From assembly GCA_035079385.1 (NCBI GenBank), contig JAVHKY010000030.1, positions 4,751,001 through 4,815,000 on the forward strand: a stretch of DNA of 64,000 nucleotides, written 5' to 3'. This stretch comes from Aspidiotus rigidus. Its lineage: Eukaryota; Arthropoda; Insecta; Hemiptera; Diaspididae. The notes under the pieces were generated by a model that worked only from the letters and a program-made list of their open reading frames with translations, had not been told where the DNA came from and did no database searches. A program made the translations under genes and the position numbers. Shown here piece after piece: positions 23,903 through 36,844 of this stretch (position 1 is the stretch's first letter; every line of letters starts with the position of its first letter).

Positions 23903-26456
23903 CAGTGGCAAACTGTCAATTTTGAAGAAAATAGTGGCTATTAATGATAGAAGCATGAAAATTGGTGTGGTGGGCGATGATACCAAAAGAAAATTTTAGA
24001 GATGGGGAGCCTCTCGAAATTCGTCATATGAGAAGCGGGGGACCGATTTTTGAGGTTCCATCCCTCTCTGTGAAAGTGGGGTGAGCAATTTCGGCGTCAT
24101 TGGGGTCGATTTTACATATTTTCAACCTCGAATTTGTAACTCTTTTTAAGATCCAACCACGAGAAGTGCCCCAAATTTCATATTAAAAATTCCCATACCT
24201 CATTTTTGCGAAAAATACGTAAAAATAACGGTTTTTCTTCTGTAGACCAAATACACTGTTCAGGATTAAATTTTCAGTAAAATATTCGAGTAGTGGAGGT
24301 CAAATATGAGATTTCAACGTATATATCAGCTCTCTACGTCGACGTGGTGGAAAACAGGAGGTACCGCAATTTCGAGGATTTTTCATGTTTTGCACACGTT
24401 TCTTGAATATTTTCATATTTGCACATGATGTTAGGGATTTAGAAGCATTAAAAATTGCAGATATGGTGACTGGAAACTTCAAACAACGAAGCTATGTGTC
24501 TTTGAGACTTCCATTCCACCTTGGTTGGCATTTAAGGAGTCACATAATAGGTTTTTCCCAAAACATATATTCGACAAATCTTCAGTATTGAGATAGATTT
24601 CAACATTTCCAGGATAATAACCTCTCCTTAAAACAATGATCCATTGTGGAGATATAATACTATACTACTTTTGGCCGTTTTGCGGGGAGGGGGGGGGCAG
24701 ATCCAGGGAAACATTTGGATGGTAGAATTTTTGAATGAAAAAACATTGACTTCTTTCGTTCAAATTTTGATCTCATTCATCACAAAAAGCACTTCTCTAC
24801 AGTCAACACGACATAACAGCGAGTGCATTTCCTTACAGTCGACGAATTTGAATTTCATCGCAATCGGTTGTCATTTGACTCGTTATTGCTTCCTCAAAGT
24901 CGCCGATAAACGGTTGTACCTATAAAATGTCTATTATCGTCTTTGATGCAGCTTTGTCGGTCAGCATATCCAAAGAAGTCTGACACCACCTATAGACGAT
25001 GCGGCTATCTGCAACGATAACCGAGGTGTAAAAGGAATACGAGAATCACAGTACAATTGATCAGCGTTGTGACGAAAATGATCTCGTTTAGCACGGATTA
25101 CTGTAGGTCTCCAAAATGATTTTCGCTGACGATTGGGTACAAACTTTTCTTTGGAATAATTTGTATAATAACCTCCAAATTGTGAGTACAGAAATTTCTA
25201 TGCCGAAGTTATAGCCCGAAATGGAACGAAGAAGAGGGGAGGGAGGGGGGGGGTAGCGCGTGATCCCAAGCCTTATTTTACCCTATTTGGTACTCAAACG
25301 GAAAACATGACCGTGTTAAAAGAATTCATTTTATTCAAAGACGATGTCTCAAGTTTGTAAATGGAAAGTTTTTAAAGTTGGGGATGGACGCATGGGTCAA
25401 TTTCCTGAAACGGGGATTGAATTTAAATATATTCTTCGGTGGCGTAGCCAGAAAATTTTTCTGGGAGTGATTAAAGAAAAAGTAGGAGAAGAAAAATGTT
25501 ACAAAACTTTTTGGGAAAAATTGTTCAAAATGAAGTGTGATATTTCATGTGTCTTAGGGGAAGTTCAACTCCTCTAATCCACCCGCGTCACGCCACCGAC
25601 CTTTTTGTATCTCCCATCCCCTGAAAACAGGAGAACAAAAAAGAAATCGAAATTTTCCTCCGGATCCGCCCCCCTCCTCAATGCCCAAAAGGATCTCGCG
25701 TCATTATAGTATTATATCTCAACAAGAGGTCATTGTTTTAAGGAGAGGTTATTATTGTGGAAATTTTGAAATCTATCTCAATACTGAAGATTTGTCGAAT
25801 ATATGTTTCGGAAAAAACCTATTATTTGACTCCTTGAATGCCAACCAAGGTGGAGCGGAAGTCTCAAAGACATATAGCTTCATTGTTTGAAGTTTCCAGT
25901 CACCATATCTGGAATTTCTAATGCTTCAAAATCCTTCACATTATGTACAAAGATGGAAATATTCAAGAAACGTGTGAAAAAATCCTCGAAATTAGGTAAC
26001 TTGCGGTACCTCTTGTTTCTCACCACGTCGACGTAGAGAGCTGATATATACGTTGAAATCTCATATTTGACCTCCACTACTCGAATATTTTACTGAAAAT
26101 TTAATCCTGAACAGTGTATTTGGTCTAGCGAAGAAAAACCGTTATTTTTACGTATTTTTCGCAAAAATGAGGTATGGAAATTTTTAATATGAAATTTGGG
26201 GCACTTCTCGTGGTTGGATCTTAAAAAGAGTTACAAATTCGAGGTTGAAAATATGTAAAATCGACCCGAATGACGCCGAAATTGCTCACCCCACTTTCAC
26301 AGAGAGGGATGGAACCTCAAAAATCGGTTCCCCGCTTCTCCTATGACGAATTTCGAGAGGCTCCCCATCTCTAAAATTTTCTTTTGGTATCATTGCCCAC
26401 CATACCAATTTTCATACTTCTATCATTAATAGCCACTTTTTTGCAGGGTGCCACTG
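23903..26456. mobile_element. Non-autonomous DNA transposon with about 760-bp terminal inverted repeats and TA flanks
   Basis: The left arm (23903 to about 24668) is repeated in inverse orientation at about 25700-26456 with high but imperfect identity along the whole length. Both ends begin CAGTGGCA and are flanked by TA (23901-23902 and 26457-26458), as expected for the Tc1/mariner superfamily. The central kilobase (about 24670-25700) holds only short frames without a transposase motif, so the element would depend on an enzyme supplied elsewhere. A transcript through both arms would form a long double-stranded RNA. Superfamily assignment rests on the TA flanks and the CAGTG terminus only. 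Confidence 0.75.
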
Positions 26457-26459
26457 TAC

Positions 26460-27449
26460 TACAAATGAGTACGTTTTTAGATGACTGGGCCTCACTTCGT
26501 CTTCTGGATCTGCCGTTGCAACTACGACGCACCAACCTCTGAAATAAGTGAATTTCTTGGCTAGAATTAAATTTTGTTAAATTCTTTCCCATAAGTTCGA
26601 ACTGTATAACTACAAAAATGAAAAATGCTCTTTTGCTGCTAACGGTCGAGCTTTTTCAGATTACTTCTTCGGTTTGTGAAAAATAGATTAAAATATTTTC
26701 TGTGCACGCCCACGTAAACTAAGATGAGCAAAAGAAAATATTCTGATCGATATGGGGTACGAAGCACCTAGTCCTGTTTAGCTCCTTAAAAACCCACGAT
26801 GATGTGAAGCCCGACTGGAGAGGAAAAAAAGCGCGACATGTTTCAATTATCCACAAATTTTACACGCTGTTCTACACAATCCTCGGATGTATTCTCGAAA
26901 TGTAATCATGCATAGCGAGTATGGTTCAATAATACGGTATATTGACGTACAATACAAATAATATTTCAACTATATATTGTTGAAATAGTGAACCCAATCC
27001 GTCAACCAGCGCGTGAAGTAATTTCTCAAATCTAGCTCTCGCCATCTGCTATCAACGCGAGATGCACAAAAAATATGTATTTCGTATGTATGGTACAGAA
27101 TTTTTTTCCGGCGGACATTCTGTGCCGTAGAAAATAATGAAAATTTTGCTTGTTCACGCAAGACAGATGTCGTCTCTGTATAATATTCAAATGTCGTGAA
27201 ATTTATGCGGGGTAGACATTTGAATCTAAATTAAATTTAATCGCTCGTCTTCGTCGCCGCAGATTTTTTCTCGAAAATTCAATTCTACTGACGTTTCGAT
27301 ACCACGTGATACTCGTATCTATCATCCTCCAGGACATACATGGCGAGGTAAAAGTATTTGTAAAAACCGATGAAAAGAAGTATAGGAGTCGAGACGAAAT
27401 TGATGAATAATAATTGCGCGAATTCTTCGTTTTTTGGCTCGAGAATTTC

Positions 27450-27489
<40 letters not shown>

Positions 27490-27930
27490 CAGTCGACACA
27501 CTTTATCTTGAACGCGGTATAAAGTTAACGTTTGTTCTATCTTTCTCTCTTGATCATTTTTTTCTTGCTCTATTCTCTTGCACTTTCTCCCTATTACAGA
27601 GTTATACTTTGTTGAAATCTTAGTCATTCAATTCTGCTTGCCACATGCTCCCAAAAAGAAGACAATTTCTCACAGATGAGCGGTGAACACTTGAACATCT
27701 TCCACTTTTGGCCATGTTTCTGGGCTAATGTTGCCCCATGGGAACCTGCCTATTGCGGAGCAGCAGAACAAACTACCGAGTTACCTTCGAGAATTCTATT
27801 TGTCAGGTGTTTGTTTTATGTTTTATACAAATTATTTTAAAGAAGAAGTACGGCGAAGTTATTCTACACCTGTGGTCATAGGGAAGAAGAGCCACCGAAG
27901 GTAAGCCAGAGGAATTGATAAACCATATCG
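26460..27930. other. Intergenic with microsatellite, no supported gene
   Basis: Nothing coding was recognised. The only clear feature is the TG repeat listed separately. Confidence 0.5.
27451..27488. repeat. (TG)n microsatellite
   Basis: About 18 uninterrupted GT units. Confidence 0.95.
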
Positions 27931-27989
27931 ACTAAGAATTTACTTCGTTCGAAATCTTAGTCAAAATTGCGTCGACATATTGTTGTAAT

Positions 27990-30480
27990 CGACCTCAAGT
28001 CGATAACAATATAAGGTTGGCGTGAGATTGACAAAAGTAGACCCTATTTCAACTTCGTTGCCACGTTCATTTCAGGTCGATTTCGAGTCGACTTCTTCAA
28101 ATTTTTCGTCAACCTCAAATCAATTGCTCCGTTGCATCCGCTTTCAAGTCGATTTAAATTTCTCTGGTAATGTACGCCGGTTGACGTTAAATCTTCCTCA
28201 AATGGACGTCGAGCCGGAGTCTCGTTCGAGTCGACTTTGCCAAATTTTCCAACGCCCTGAAATTAATTTCTCGGTTGCATTCGTTTTTAATCAATTTCTA
28301 ATCCTGTACATAGGTCGATTTAAAATGAGCCAAAATCGACGTTAACTTTGAGTCCACATTCTCCAAATATTTTATTGACCCAAAATTGACTGCTTTTTCC
28401 ATCGATTTCAAGTCGATTTGTAGTTCTCTGGTGATGCACACCACCGGTCATCTTTAGATCGACCTTAAAGCGACGTCAATCTGTAGTCGATTTGGAGTCA
28501 ACTTATCCAAATTTTTCATCAACCCAAAATCAACTGCGGGGATGCACTTGGCGTTCTTCAGTAATATACGCCGTATGTTCGACTTTAAATTGTCGAAGTC
28601 AATTTGAAGTCAATTTTGAGTCAGTCTCGCCAAGTTTTCTATCAACCTGAACTTGATTCTTCTGTCGTATGAATTTGAAATCAATAGAGAATTTTCTGGT
28701 AATGTACGCCGGTTGATTATAAATCGACCTCGAATGAACGTCGAGTTGAAGTCGCGTTTGAGTCGGCTCCTCCAAATTTTCTAGCAACCTGAAGTTAAAA
28801 GCTCTGGTGCATCATCCAGTTCTCTAGTTATGTGCAGCGGTCGCCTCTAATTCGACCGCAAATTGATGTCGATCTAGAATCTATTTTGAGTAAAGTTCTC
28901 CAAATTTTCTATCAACCCGAAATCAATCCCGGGGTTGCATCAATTTCAAGTCAATTTAGAGTTTTCTGCTGATGTCCGCCGCCACCGGTCGACTTTAAAT
29001 TGACTTTAAATCGAAATCATTTTGATTCAGTTTACCACATTTTCTATCAACCTGAACTTGATTGCTCTACTGCATCAATTTCAACCCAATTGGGAATTTG
29101 GTTTCAGATAACAGTACCCAACAAATTGAAATTTTATAAAATTCTCCAGCTCGGGAATAATTGATTCTTGAAGTATTTTTTATGCTGAAAAACGATATCA
29201 CTTTCCGTTTATTGTAATCGGCTCGATTGTTTTGGGTTACATCTACGTTTACTCGCCGCGGATCGTCGCGGAACGCATCGTAGGCAGCAGTATTTGAATA
29301 TGTAAACTTGCATGCGTTCCGTAACGATCCACGGCGAGTAAATGTAGACGTAACACAAAAAAATCGAGCAAATCTCAAGAAACGGAAAACGGTATCGTTT
29401 TCGGCATAAAAAGTACTTCTACAATAAATTAGAATTTTGAGAAATTTTAATTTATTGTGTAGTGTACCTAATTTACGCAGGTAGATTTTAAACCGATCTG
29501 AAATTGAGGTCAATCTGGATTTGATTTCAAGTCAACTTATTCAAATTTTCTATCAATCTGAAATCAAAGGCTCTGGTGCATCATCTAGTTTTCTAGTATT
29601 GTACTCCTGACGCCTTTAATGTGGCCTCAAATTGACGTCAAACAATCAATTGCTCTAGTGCATCAATTTCAAATGTGCACCGGTCGACTGAAGTCATCCT
29701 CATAACTACGTTAATTCTTCAAATTTTTATTGACCTTTGCGTCAATTTCACCAATAATGCAGGCCCGTCAACTTTAAATCGACGTCAATCTTGAGTCAAT
29801 CTATGGTCAACTTCTTCAAGTTCTTAATGACCCAAATTGATTGCATTGATTTCCAAGTGTAGATCACAAGTTATGCAGGCCGGTTGACTTCAAATCAACG
29901 TGAGGTCGACATTGATCTAGAGCTGATTTTAAGTTGACTTCCCCAAATTTTCTATCAACCTGAGATATTAACTGCTCGGTAGTATAATTTCCGGTCGACT
30001 TGAATTTGACTTCAAATGGACGTTGATCTGAAATCAATTTCATGTCGACTCTTCTAAATTTTCTATCTACCTGAAATTAACTGCCCTCTTTCGTCGATTA
30101 AGTGTGCATGGATTTTTAGTTTTCTGTAAATGTATGTTGGTCGACTTCAAATTCGCCTCAAATCGACGTTGATCTAGAGTGAATATGTATCACCCGCTTG
30201 GAGCTCTGAATTATGCTTGATCAGGACGGTAGTGGTCGAATCGACATTATAATCGAATATCAAAAGTCGATTCGGAAATCCTATCAAATTTTCCACTGAA
30301 AATCTACGAAATTTCGACGTCGATTGCAAGTCTTTGGCCGATACCAGCGTTGATTTTTAGTAGACATCAATCCAGAATACTGGGAGTTGACCCAATTTTT
30401 ACGTCGACGATAAATCGATGGTAAAAAGAAGCGGTCGATTTTGAGTGGTCAATACGGTCGACAACGGTTGAAAGTAAATC
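27990..30480. repeat. Degenerate satellite, monomer about 133 bp
   Basis: A block like CTCCAAATTTTCTATCAACC recurs near 28097, 28238, 28362, 28505, 28628, 28770, 28898, 29033, 29541, 29715, 29814, 29943 and 30053, mostly 124-143 bp apart. Around it each unit carries, in the same order, a GTCGA(C/T)TT stretch, a GCTC(C/T)GGTGCATC stretch and a TTTTCTGGTAATGTACGCCGG stretch. Unit spacing alternates roughly short and long, hinting at a dimeric higher-order unit. Heavy divergence points to an old array. A fold-back element sits inside it at 29114-29467. Long frames across the array are by-products of the repeat. Confidence 0.85.
29114..29467. mobile_element. Fold-back (long-TIR) element, copy 1
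   Basis: The two halves are imperfect inverted repeats of about 150 bp around a short centre near 29290. The inner arms contain TTTACTCGCCGCGGATCGT and its inverse, the outer arms GTACTTTTTATGCCG and its inverse. It interrupts a satellite monomer, whose sequence resumes on both sides. A related copy lies at 54453-54770. It has no coding capacity. Confidence 0.8.
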
Positions 30481-30489
30481 AACTTGCAA

Positions 30490-32640
30490 TAGCAAGTCGG
30501 TTGTCTACTCAAAATCGACATAGATAATTGGGAAGGGATACGAAGAGAGGAGTGAGTGATCTAGAGAGGGAGAGAGAGAGGGTCAATTAGTTTTGCGGGC
30601 TCCGTGCTGCTAGTGCGAGAGGCCGCATCGTTATGCAAAAGATGAGTGGGCGAGAACAAGATAAATCCGCGGGTGGCGTGACAGACTTGCGGTTTTCGTG
30701 GCAAGCGACACGCAAAGAGCAATGGGGAATGGAGGTAAAGGCAGTGACGAGACAGAGGAAAGCGTTGGACCCACAATTTTCGTGACGAACGCACGAAGAG
30801 AGGTTTACACCCGCGATTCTCCCTCGGGAGAGACCAAAGGAGAGTGTTGTCCAACGAAAAAGCTATAGTGTCTAGACAGGAAGCGTCAAACTCATGGTTA
30901 CCGCCGTGGAGATGAACGAGAGCTAGTAAAGAACGAGGGATTGCAATAATCGGTGTACACTCTGAAGACAATGGAGAAGCTAAGAGGGTGGCTCTGAATC
31001 TAGAAGAAAAGTATGAGAAAGGTAAGACGTACAGAAAAGCCAGGAGAAGCGACTAAGTGTGTTCTCTTCACTGAAAAAAACAATAATAAAACGCTGTCAA
31101 AATCTCGCTAATGAAAGTAAAAAAACAGTTTGGATAAACGCACACGAAGGAAATTTTATTGCGTGTTTTTTATTTTATTGCGTGCAGAAAGTGGTAACCC
31201 TACGCATGGATGTTTATGTAGCAACTTTTCTTGTTTAGCACATCATTTTCAACCTACAACAAGTTGAGAAAAGATCTGATGAATATTTTTTTCTCCTTCA
31301 TTTTTCTTCGCTCAGCTATATTTTCATTTTTTTTTATTTTATTTTATTCTTTCAACAGATATCTTCCCAATAAGCTTTTGAAATAAAGACCAAAAAGGCG
31401 AGGCAACGTTTTTTTCAATATCCATCTTTATAGCACTATATTTACAATTTTCAAATTCATTCGTTCAGCCCAAATACTCTTTTTTATTTATCCGTTTTGT
31501 ACTATCGTTATGTTTCCGACTTATGGAAGAGAAAGAAGAAAAACTTATATTTTACATGACGTTCGTTTTAAAAGCATTTACGGACTGAAGAAATAGGAAG
31601 AATAAAATATGCGGGCTTCCATATCGTACACAGACCACCTGTAAATGTATAAACATAAATATTATAAAGCCAAGTTTGTGCTGCACAATAAGCTTATATA
31701 TCTTATCTTTGCGCGTATAGAGACTTACGTCTTATTGTAAAAATTTGCTCGATGGATAAGTACGGTGGAGCATAGCGGATTGTATGTCAACCTTGTCTGA
31801 AAAGTCGTATCATGCACGTATAGTTCGTAATGATTGTAGTTGTACCCTTTCTTAGAATCGAATTCAAACGTTGTATACTCGGTGGGTACCGTCCTTTGAT
31901 ATTTTCGTCGTCAAATCTCATATGCTACATCGTTTGAAAATTACATAATACTTATTATACTTGATCCTCTTGTCTCGAGGCCTGTGTTCAATAGAGGGCA
32001 GAATGTTATATTGACCCTTGATTCGATTTGTGTTCATCAGTTTTGTTCCAGAAATATTTAATATACGATGAAAACTTCATTGAGTGCGTACTTAAAAATT
32101 GCTTGAAAATATTCAGAAAAGTACTTACAAAACTCGTTCATTTATGCTGCACCTCAGACAATTTTTTTTACGCCCTCGCCTAATACTCAATAGGCCGTTT
32201 AGCTCGACATTAAGAGTAGGGATTGGCCCCCCCCCCCCGCGAGCTTTCAGCTACACCGAGGATATTTAACTCGATGTGACGATGTTATGAAATTAGAAAG
32301 GCAGTAAGGAAGTTGAGCTTTTTATTGATTAATGCGGACAGTTAGGTTTGTTCCGATCTTGGAGTAAAAGTTAGTTAGTTGTAAGTATTGTAAGGTAATA
32401 CGAATGATTTTGTAGTTTTTTCAACAGCTTGAATGAGGGATGAGGGTGTATTTGTAGAAGAAAGGAGAGATGAAAGTTGGTGATACGAGAAAAAATGGTC
32501 AACTGTTGAATTGTTTTATTGGAAGTAGGGGCAAGAAGGAGGGATTAGGATGTGAGGGTTGGTTCTGTGAGAGTGAGTGATTTTTGTGTGAAAATTCTTG
32601 GACGGGAAAGAATCACTGTCTTGTGTTTCTGATGAAGGAT
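30490..32640. other. Intergenic, no supported gene
   Basis: The stretch at 30561-30971 is GC-richer and open for 136 codons on the minus strand, but no motif was recognised on either strand and it may be part of an old retroelement. A poly-C tract lies near 32228-32239. Confidence 0.45.
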
Positions 32641-32649
32641 GACCAACCT

Positions 32650-33070
32650 GTTCTATGGGGGGTTTTTTGAGAAATTTGCCGTGCGCTGTCCAGTGAAAAA
32701 ATTGAAAAAATTTTGACTCCTATTGTATATAGATAGCTTGGAGGATGAAATTTTTTCGAGTCCTCCTATCATATATATTACTCGAGAGTCAAAATTTTTC
32801 CAAGTCCCTCCCCACCTATCATGTATAGATCGAGAGTAGAAATTTTTTTCCAATTCCCCCTCCTATCATATATAGCTCGAGAGTGGAAATCTTCCGAGTA
32901 CCCTTCCTATCATATATAGCACGAGAGTGAAAATTTTCCAAATCCATCCCCACCCATCATGTATAGCTCGAGAGTAGAAATTTTTTTCAAGTCCTCCTCC
33001 TATCATATATAGCTCGAGATTCAACATTTTTTCAAGTACCCTTCGTATCATAATATGGCAGGAGAAGGAC
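32650..33070. repeat. Short tandem repeat, about 50-60 bp, x 6-7
   Basis: Units contain CCTCCTATCATATATAGCTC followed by GAGAGT and an AAATTTTTTCCAAGT stretch, recurring about every 50-60 bp. Isolated copies continue near 33600, 33735 and 33908, and inverse copies occur in the insert at 16146-16742. Confidence 0.8.
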
Positions 33071-33079
33071 TAAGAAAAA

Positions 33080-34000
33080 ACTGATTTATGACGTCATCAG
33101 ATTGTGACGTTACTAGACTGACCTATGACGTCATCATACTGCGATATCACAGGGGCTGCCTTCTAAGCTACATATGATAGGAGAGGAACTGATCTATGAC
33201 GTCATGAGAAGGTGACGTTACTAGACTGACCTATAACGTCATCAGACTGTGACGTCACAGGTCTCGCCCCCTTCACTGTTGGAATTTTGACCCTCGAGCT
33301 ATATGATAGGAGAACTTAAAAAAAACGATCTATGACGTCATCAAACGGTGACGTCACTGACCACGCCCCCAAGTTATATGAGAGGAGTGAGGCTTGAAAA
33401 AAACTAACGGGTTCTTTAACGGAGTTGAACGAGGGTTGGCGCGGAATCTGTCTTATGGAACACGTGAAATCCAAAAAATGTAGATTGTGACGTCACAGGC
33501 CCAATAGTTCCAAAGTCTGGGTTTGTGACGGCACAATTTGGTGAACGCCATAGGTCAGCCTTGTAACGTCACGATCTATATTTTTCGTATCGCACGTGCG
33601 CCATAACCCTCCCATCTTATTTAGCTCGAGAGTGGAAATTTTTGATGGGGAACCCGTTTTATCCGAGGATTTTTTGGAAAAAACGTCCGCCGTCCGGCCT
33701 GCCGGCAAAGCTCGGAGCTTGAAAATTTTCTATGTCTTCCTCCTATCATATATAGCTGGTCAGTGTAAATAGCCTGAAAGATAGCCCCTTTGAGTAACTA
33801 GCTATGCAATGCTTCATACACCAACTGACTTAGCCCCTTCAATGAGCCAGGTATGCAACGCTTCAAACACCAGAAGACTCACAACCTTCTTTCAAGTTAT
33901 TCTAAATCCTCCTCCTATGATGTATAGCTCCAAAGTCCTTGTCTGTGACGTCACAATTTGATGACGTCATAGATGTGGTATGTCAACATTATTCAGACCG
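33080..34000. repeat. Repeat block rich in TGACGTCA palindromes
   Basis: CTATGACGTCAT and TGTGACGTCAC-type strings recur many times (for example near 33088, 33122, 33196, 33246, 33340, 33350 and 33955), mixed with copies of the TATATAGCTC repeat. TGACGTCA is the consensus site for CREB/ATF bZIP factors. Whether any site is bound is unknown. Confidence 0.7.
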
Positions 34001-34149
34001 CACGTGCTCCATAAAACAGGTTCCCTGCCACCCTTCATTCAACTTCGTTCAAGTTTCTACAGAGTTTGTTGTTAGATTAATTTTGCCAAAGCGAGTTAGT
34101 GAACGGTAGTGATTTTTGTAGTCTAGAGATGGTACTGGGTAGTTATCAG

Positions 34150-34670
34150 CTATTTAGTTAAGGGAGGTAGCTCGTTTGGCGGCTTCAAGTAGGCCAACGA
34201 GTCCAGGGATCACTATGAAGATTATTTGAGTTTTGATTGAGTGTAGAGTATGAAGTGTGAGGAGAAGGCGTTGTATGAAAGTGTGAGGAGAAGGCGTTGT
34301 ATGATTGGGTTGGAGTTGTACGCGTCTCTAACGGAATGAAGTGAAGAAAGGGAGTCATCGGAGAGAATGAATTTGCTGTTTGGGGGTAGTTGCAAGAGGT
34401 GGGAGTGACAGGTAAGTATCGCTACACATATAACTGCCACTGTCAATATGGAAGCTATGTTGCGGATGCGTTCTGAAAATATTTTCCCGTCGGTAGAGTA
34501 TGCGTAAGCTGTTCTATTAGATGTTTCAGACCCATCAGAGAGGCAGAGTGTGTAGTGAGGGCATTCTCAAAATAATTTTCTGAAGTGTTGGATACAAGCA
34601 GTCTCGTCGGATTTTGGGATTTTGTGTGAGATCGAGACGTATTTTGGGTCGAGGGAGAGACCAAGGGTGG
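34150..34670 (-). pseudogene. LINE RNase H fragment (I/Jockey type), second copy
   Basis: The minus strand reads S-D-G-S-E-T near 34540 (usual T-D-G-S-K), then K-F-I-L-S-D-D-S-L-S-S-L near 34370, then V-I-P-G-L-V-G-L-L-E near 34180 (usual W-I-P-G-H-V-G-I-x-G-N-E). The catalytic His of the last block is lost and there are frameshifts. It is the same family as 22220-22500. Confidence 0.75.
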
Positions 34671-34679
34671 AATGCATGA

Positions 34680-36840
34680 GTTGTAAGAAATTTGCTATGA
34701 ACAATTTATTAAGACAGTGAATAAATTTGAGGCAAATGTATTTGATGGGAGTTGGTTACTGTGAAGGAGAAAGATTCGTTTGTAAATTGTAAGTTTTAGA
34801 AATTTAGAGATAGCGGATACAAAGTTGGAGGTTAGAGTGAGTCTCCGAAAGTGGAAAGGAGGTTCTGAGTTGAAAAATGTTTTTAAATGTACAATTCTAC
34901 TTTATTAGGTGCTTTTACAAGAGTTCTTACGGGTGTACCCCATCATCAGTGTCATTTTCATGATTAATTCCAACTTTTTCGATCTCTTTACTTCTTCGTC
35001 CTCTCGGTCTGATTTCAAAATCCTCTATCGAGGCCTCATCGCCGTAAATACTCGTATTCTCAAATGTCTCTGTTTTTCGGTCAAGTCAACATTCATCAAC
35101 TTTCTTCCGACCCTTCTTCCTTCATTTGTTGCTCACTCTATAAAACTGTCTTACGTATCTGTACAATGTTTTATTTTGATTCTATTTTTAAATTGTTTCT
35201 AAAGTTTTCTATGCTGTCATTTATCAGCCTTCAAATTACGCCGAAGATTTTTTTTCCCCCGTTCATATTATGTACCTTAGAGAAAAAATGTAATAATAAA
35301 GGAAAAGTTTTCCGATGTTATGTGGGCTTGTCCTGTACTACTCGGATATCACGATAGATGGAAGTATTTAGAGCAATATAACGTGTGTAATCGAATAATA
35401 TTCCCTTTTATATAAGTTCAAATATAAACCTTCTGCAATTTGGTTGAGCATTTTAGTATTTCCTCTCTTTCGACGTAAATTAAATTCCTTGTTCTTTTCA
35501 ACGTGTATTGAATTTTTAAAGTAATAAGAGACGTTGATTTTTCCGACACCATGTGTGTAGATTTTACCAGTTAGTTTTCGAAGCACGAATTTTATCGTGA
35601 GCAATTTCTTCAGTCTGGAATCAGGCAGGATCGTCGTTGAAAAACATAATACATACCTATATCGTAGAAAATTATAATTCTCTTCATGAACTCCGCGAGA
35701 ATATCGCCTATTACTATTTTTATCAAATTGTTTCTACATCGTAATGAACACCAACTTGAAAATAATTCGTAGGAGTACTTATAACGTTGTAAAAGATATG
35801 TACCTACTGATATTGGGATCAAAAGTATGCTGAGATCAACTCCAGTAGACAGCTGACAATAAGAACGTCTTGTAGACGATATTATGCTGACAACGTATTT
35901 GATTTCATTCATGATTCCCAGAAGGTTAACTTCTTATGCGCGTTGAACAGTTTCGTTTATGAAAAGCTTCAAACTCGTAAATGAAAAGCTGAAAGCGAAA
36001 ATATTGTGGGAGGCGTTAGTCTCCCAGGAAAACGAAATAGCCTTCTTATACATTTCGAATCACGTTTCGTCGTAAAGAACATCGACCAGCTTGTGAATGA
36101 CGATGTTATTGCTTACATTTTCTCGCGATACGTGCAGCAGGTACACTCAAATTTTCAAATGATTTGCTGAAATTTTCGTAGTATTAAGTAAACGTGCTGG
36201 AGCGGGTAGCTTTTTCAAGGATCTTTTTCAAGCTACATTCTGCCCAGAGCAAAAAACTGTCTAGTAATAGTTGATAGAACTAGGTTCGTGATTTCTTCGT
36301 GCACGCTCACATTTTCTCAAGTTCCTTGATAACACCACGATTCTTGAAATTTATCCAAGTCCCTGGTCTCTTTTCTGGCTCCTTGATGACGTAACGATTT
36401 TTTGACGTCCTTCCTCTATGTAAGTTTGGGGCACGAAGTACGATCATTCAGACAGTAAAAATACATTTGCGACAAAGGAATAGCAAATTCCCTACTAGGA
36501 GGGCAAATGACTGCTCATAATTATGTTCCTCTCACCACTTTTGAACGGGATCTACAATATTCAAGTGATAGGAATTCTTAATATGTACCCCTCTAACGAG
36601 CAGAGTGTATAATGCTTGATGGCTGCTGTAGGCAAGGCCAGAATACCTCTCAGCTTGCTCTAGAAATCACTTCGATTGTACGTCATCAAGGTGCAAAAGC
36701 TCATTATCATGATATGCGCTTACAAAATGGGTATCGTTCTTCTGAATCTCATCTATTCACTGATCGAGTGAAACATTTTTCTCGCGAAAGGACAGTTGAC
36801 ATGAGTTAGAAAAATGTAATTCTACAATTTTACATCTGTT
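34680..36840. other. Intergenic, no supported gene
   Basis: Near 34912-34945 there is an ACAAGAGTTCTTACGGGTG string followed by TACCCCATCATCAGTGTC. It resembles the outer flank of Penelope-like element 1 at 8262-8295 and may be an element terminus. Nothing else was recognised. Confidence 0.45.
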
Positions 36841-36844
36841 CCCA

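Noticed and set aside
27203..27627. Frames of 98-101 codons containing a Thr-His repeat
   Set aside because: They are created by reading through the TG microsatellite.
28022..29513. Frames of 107 and 148 codons
   Set aside because: They lie in the 133-bp satellite and the fold-back element; open reading follows from the repeat sequence.
30561..30971. 136-codon minus-strand frame
   Set aside because: No motif, signal peptide or paralogue; it lies in a GC-richer patch that may be an old retroelement, but neither strand could be assigned.
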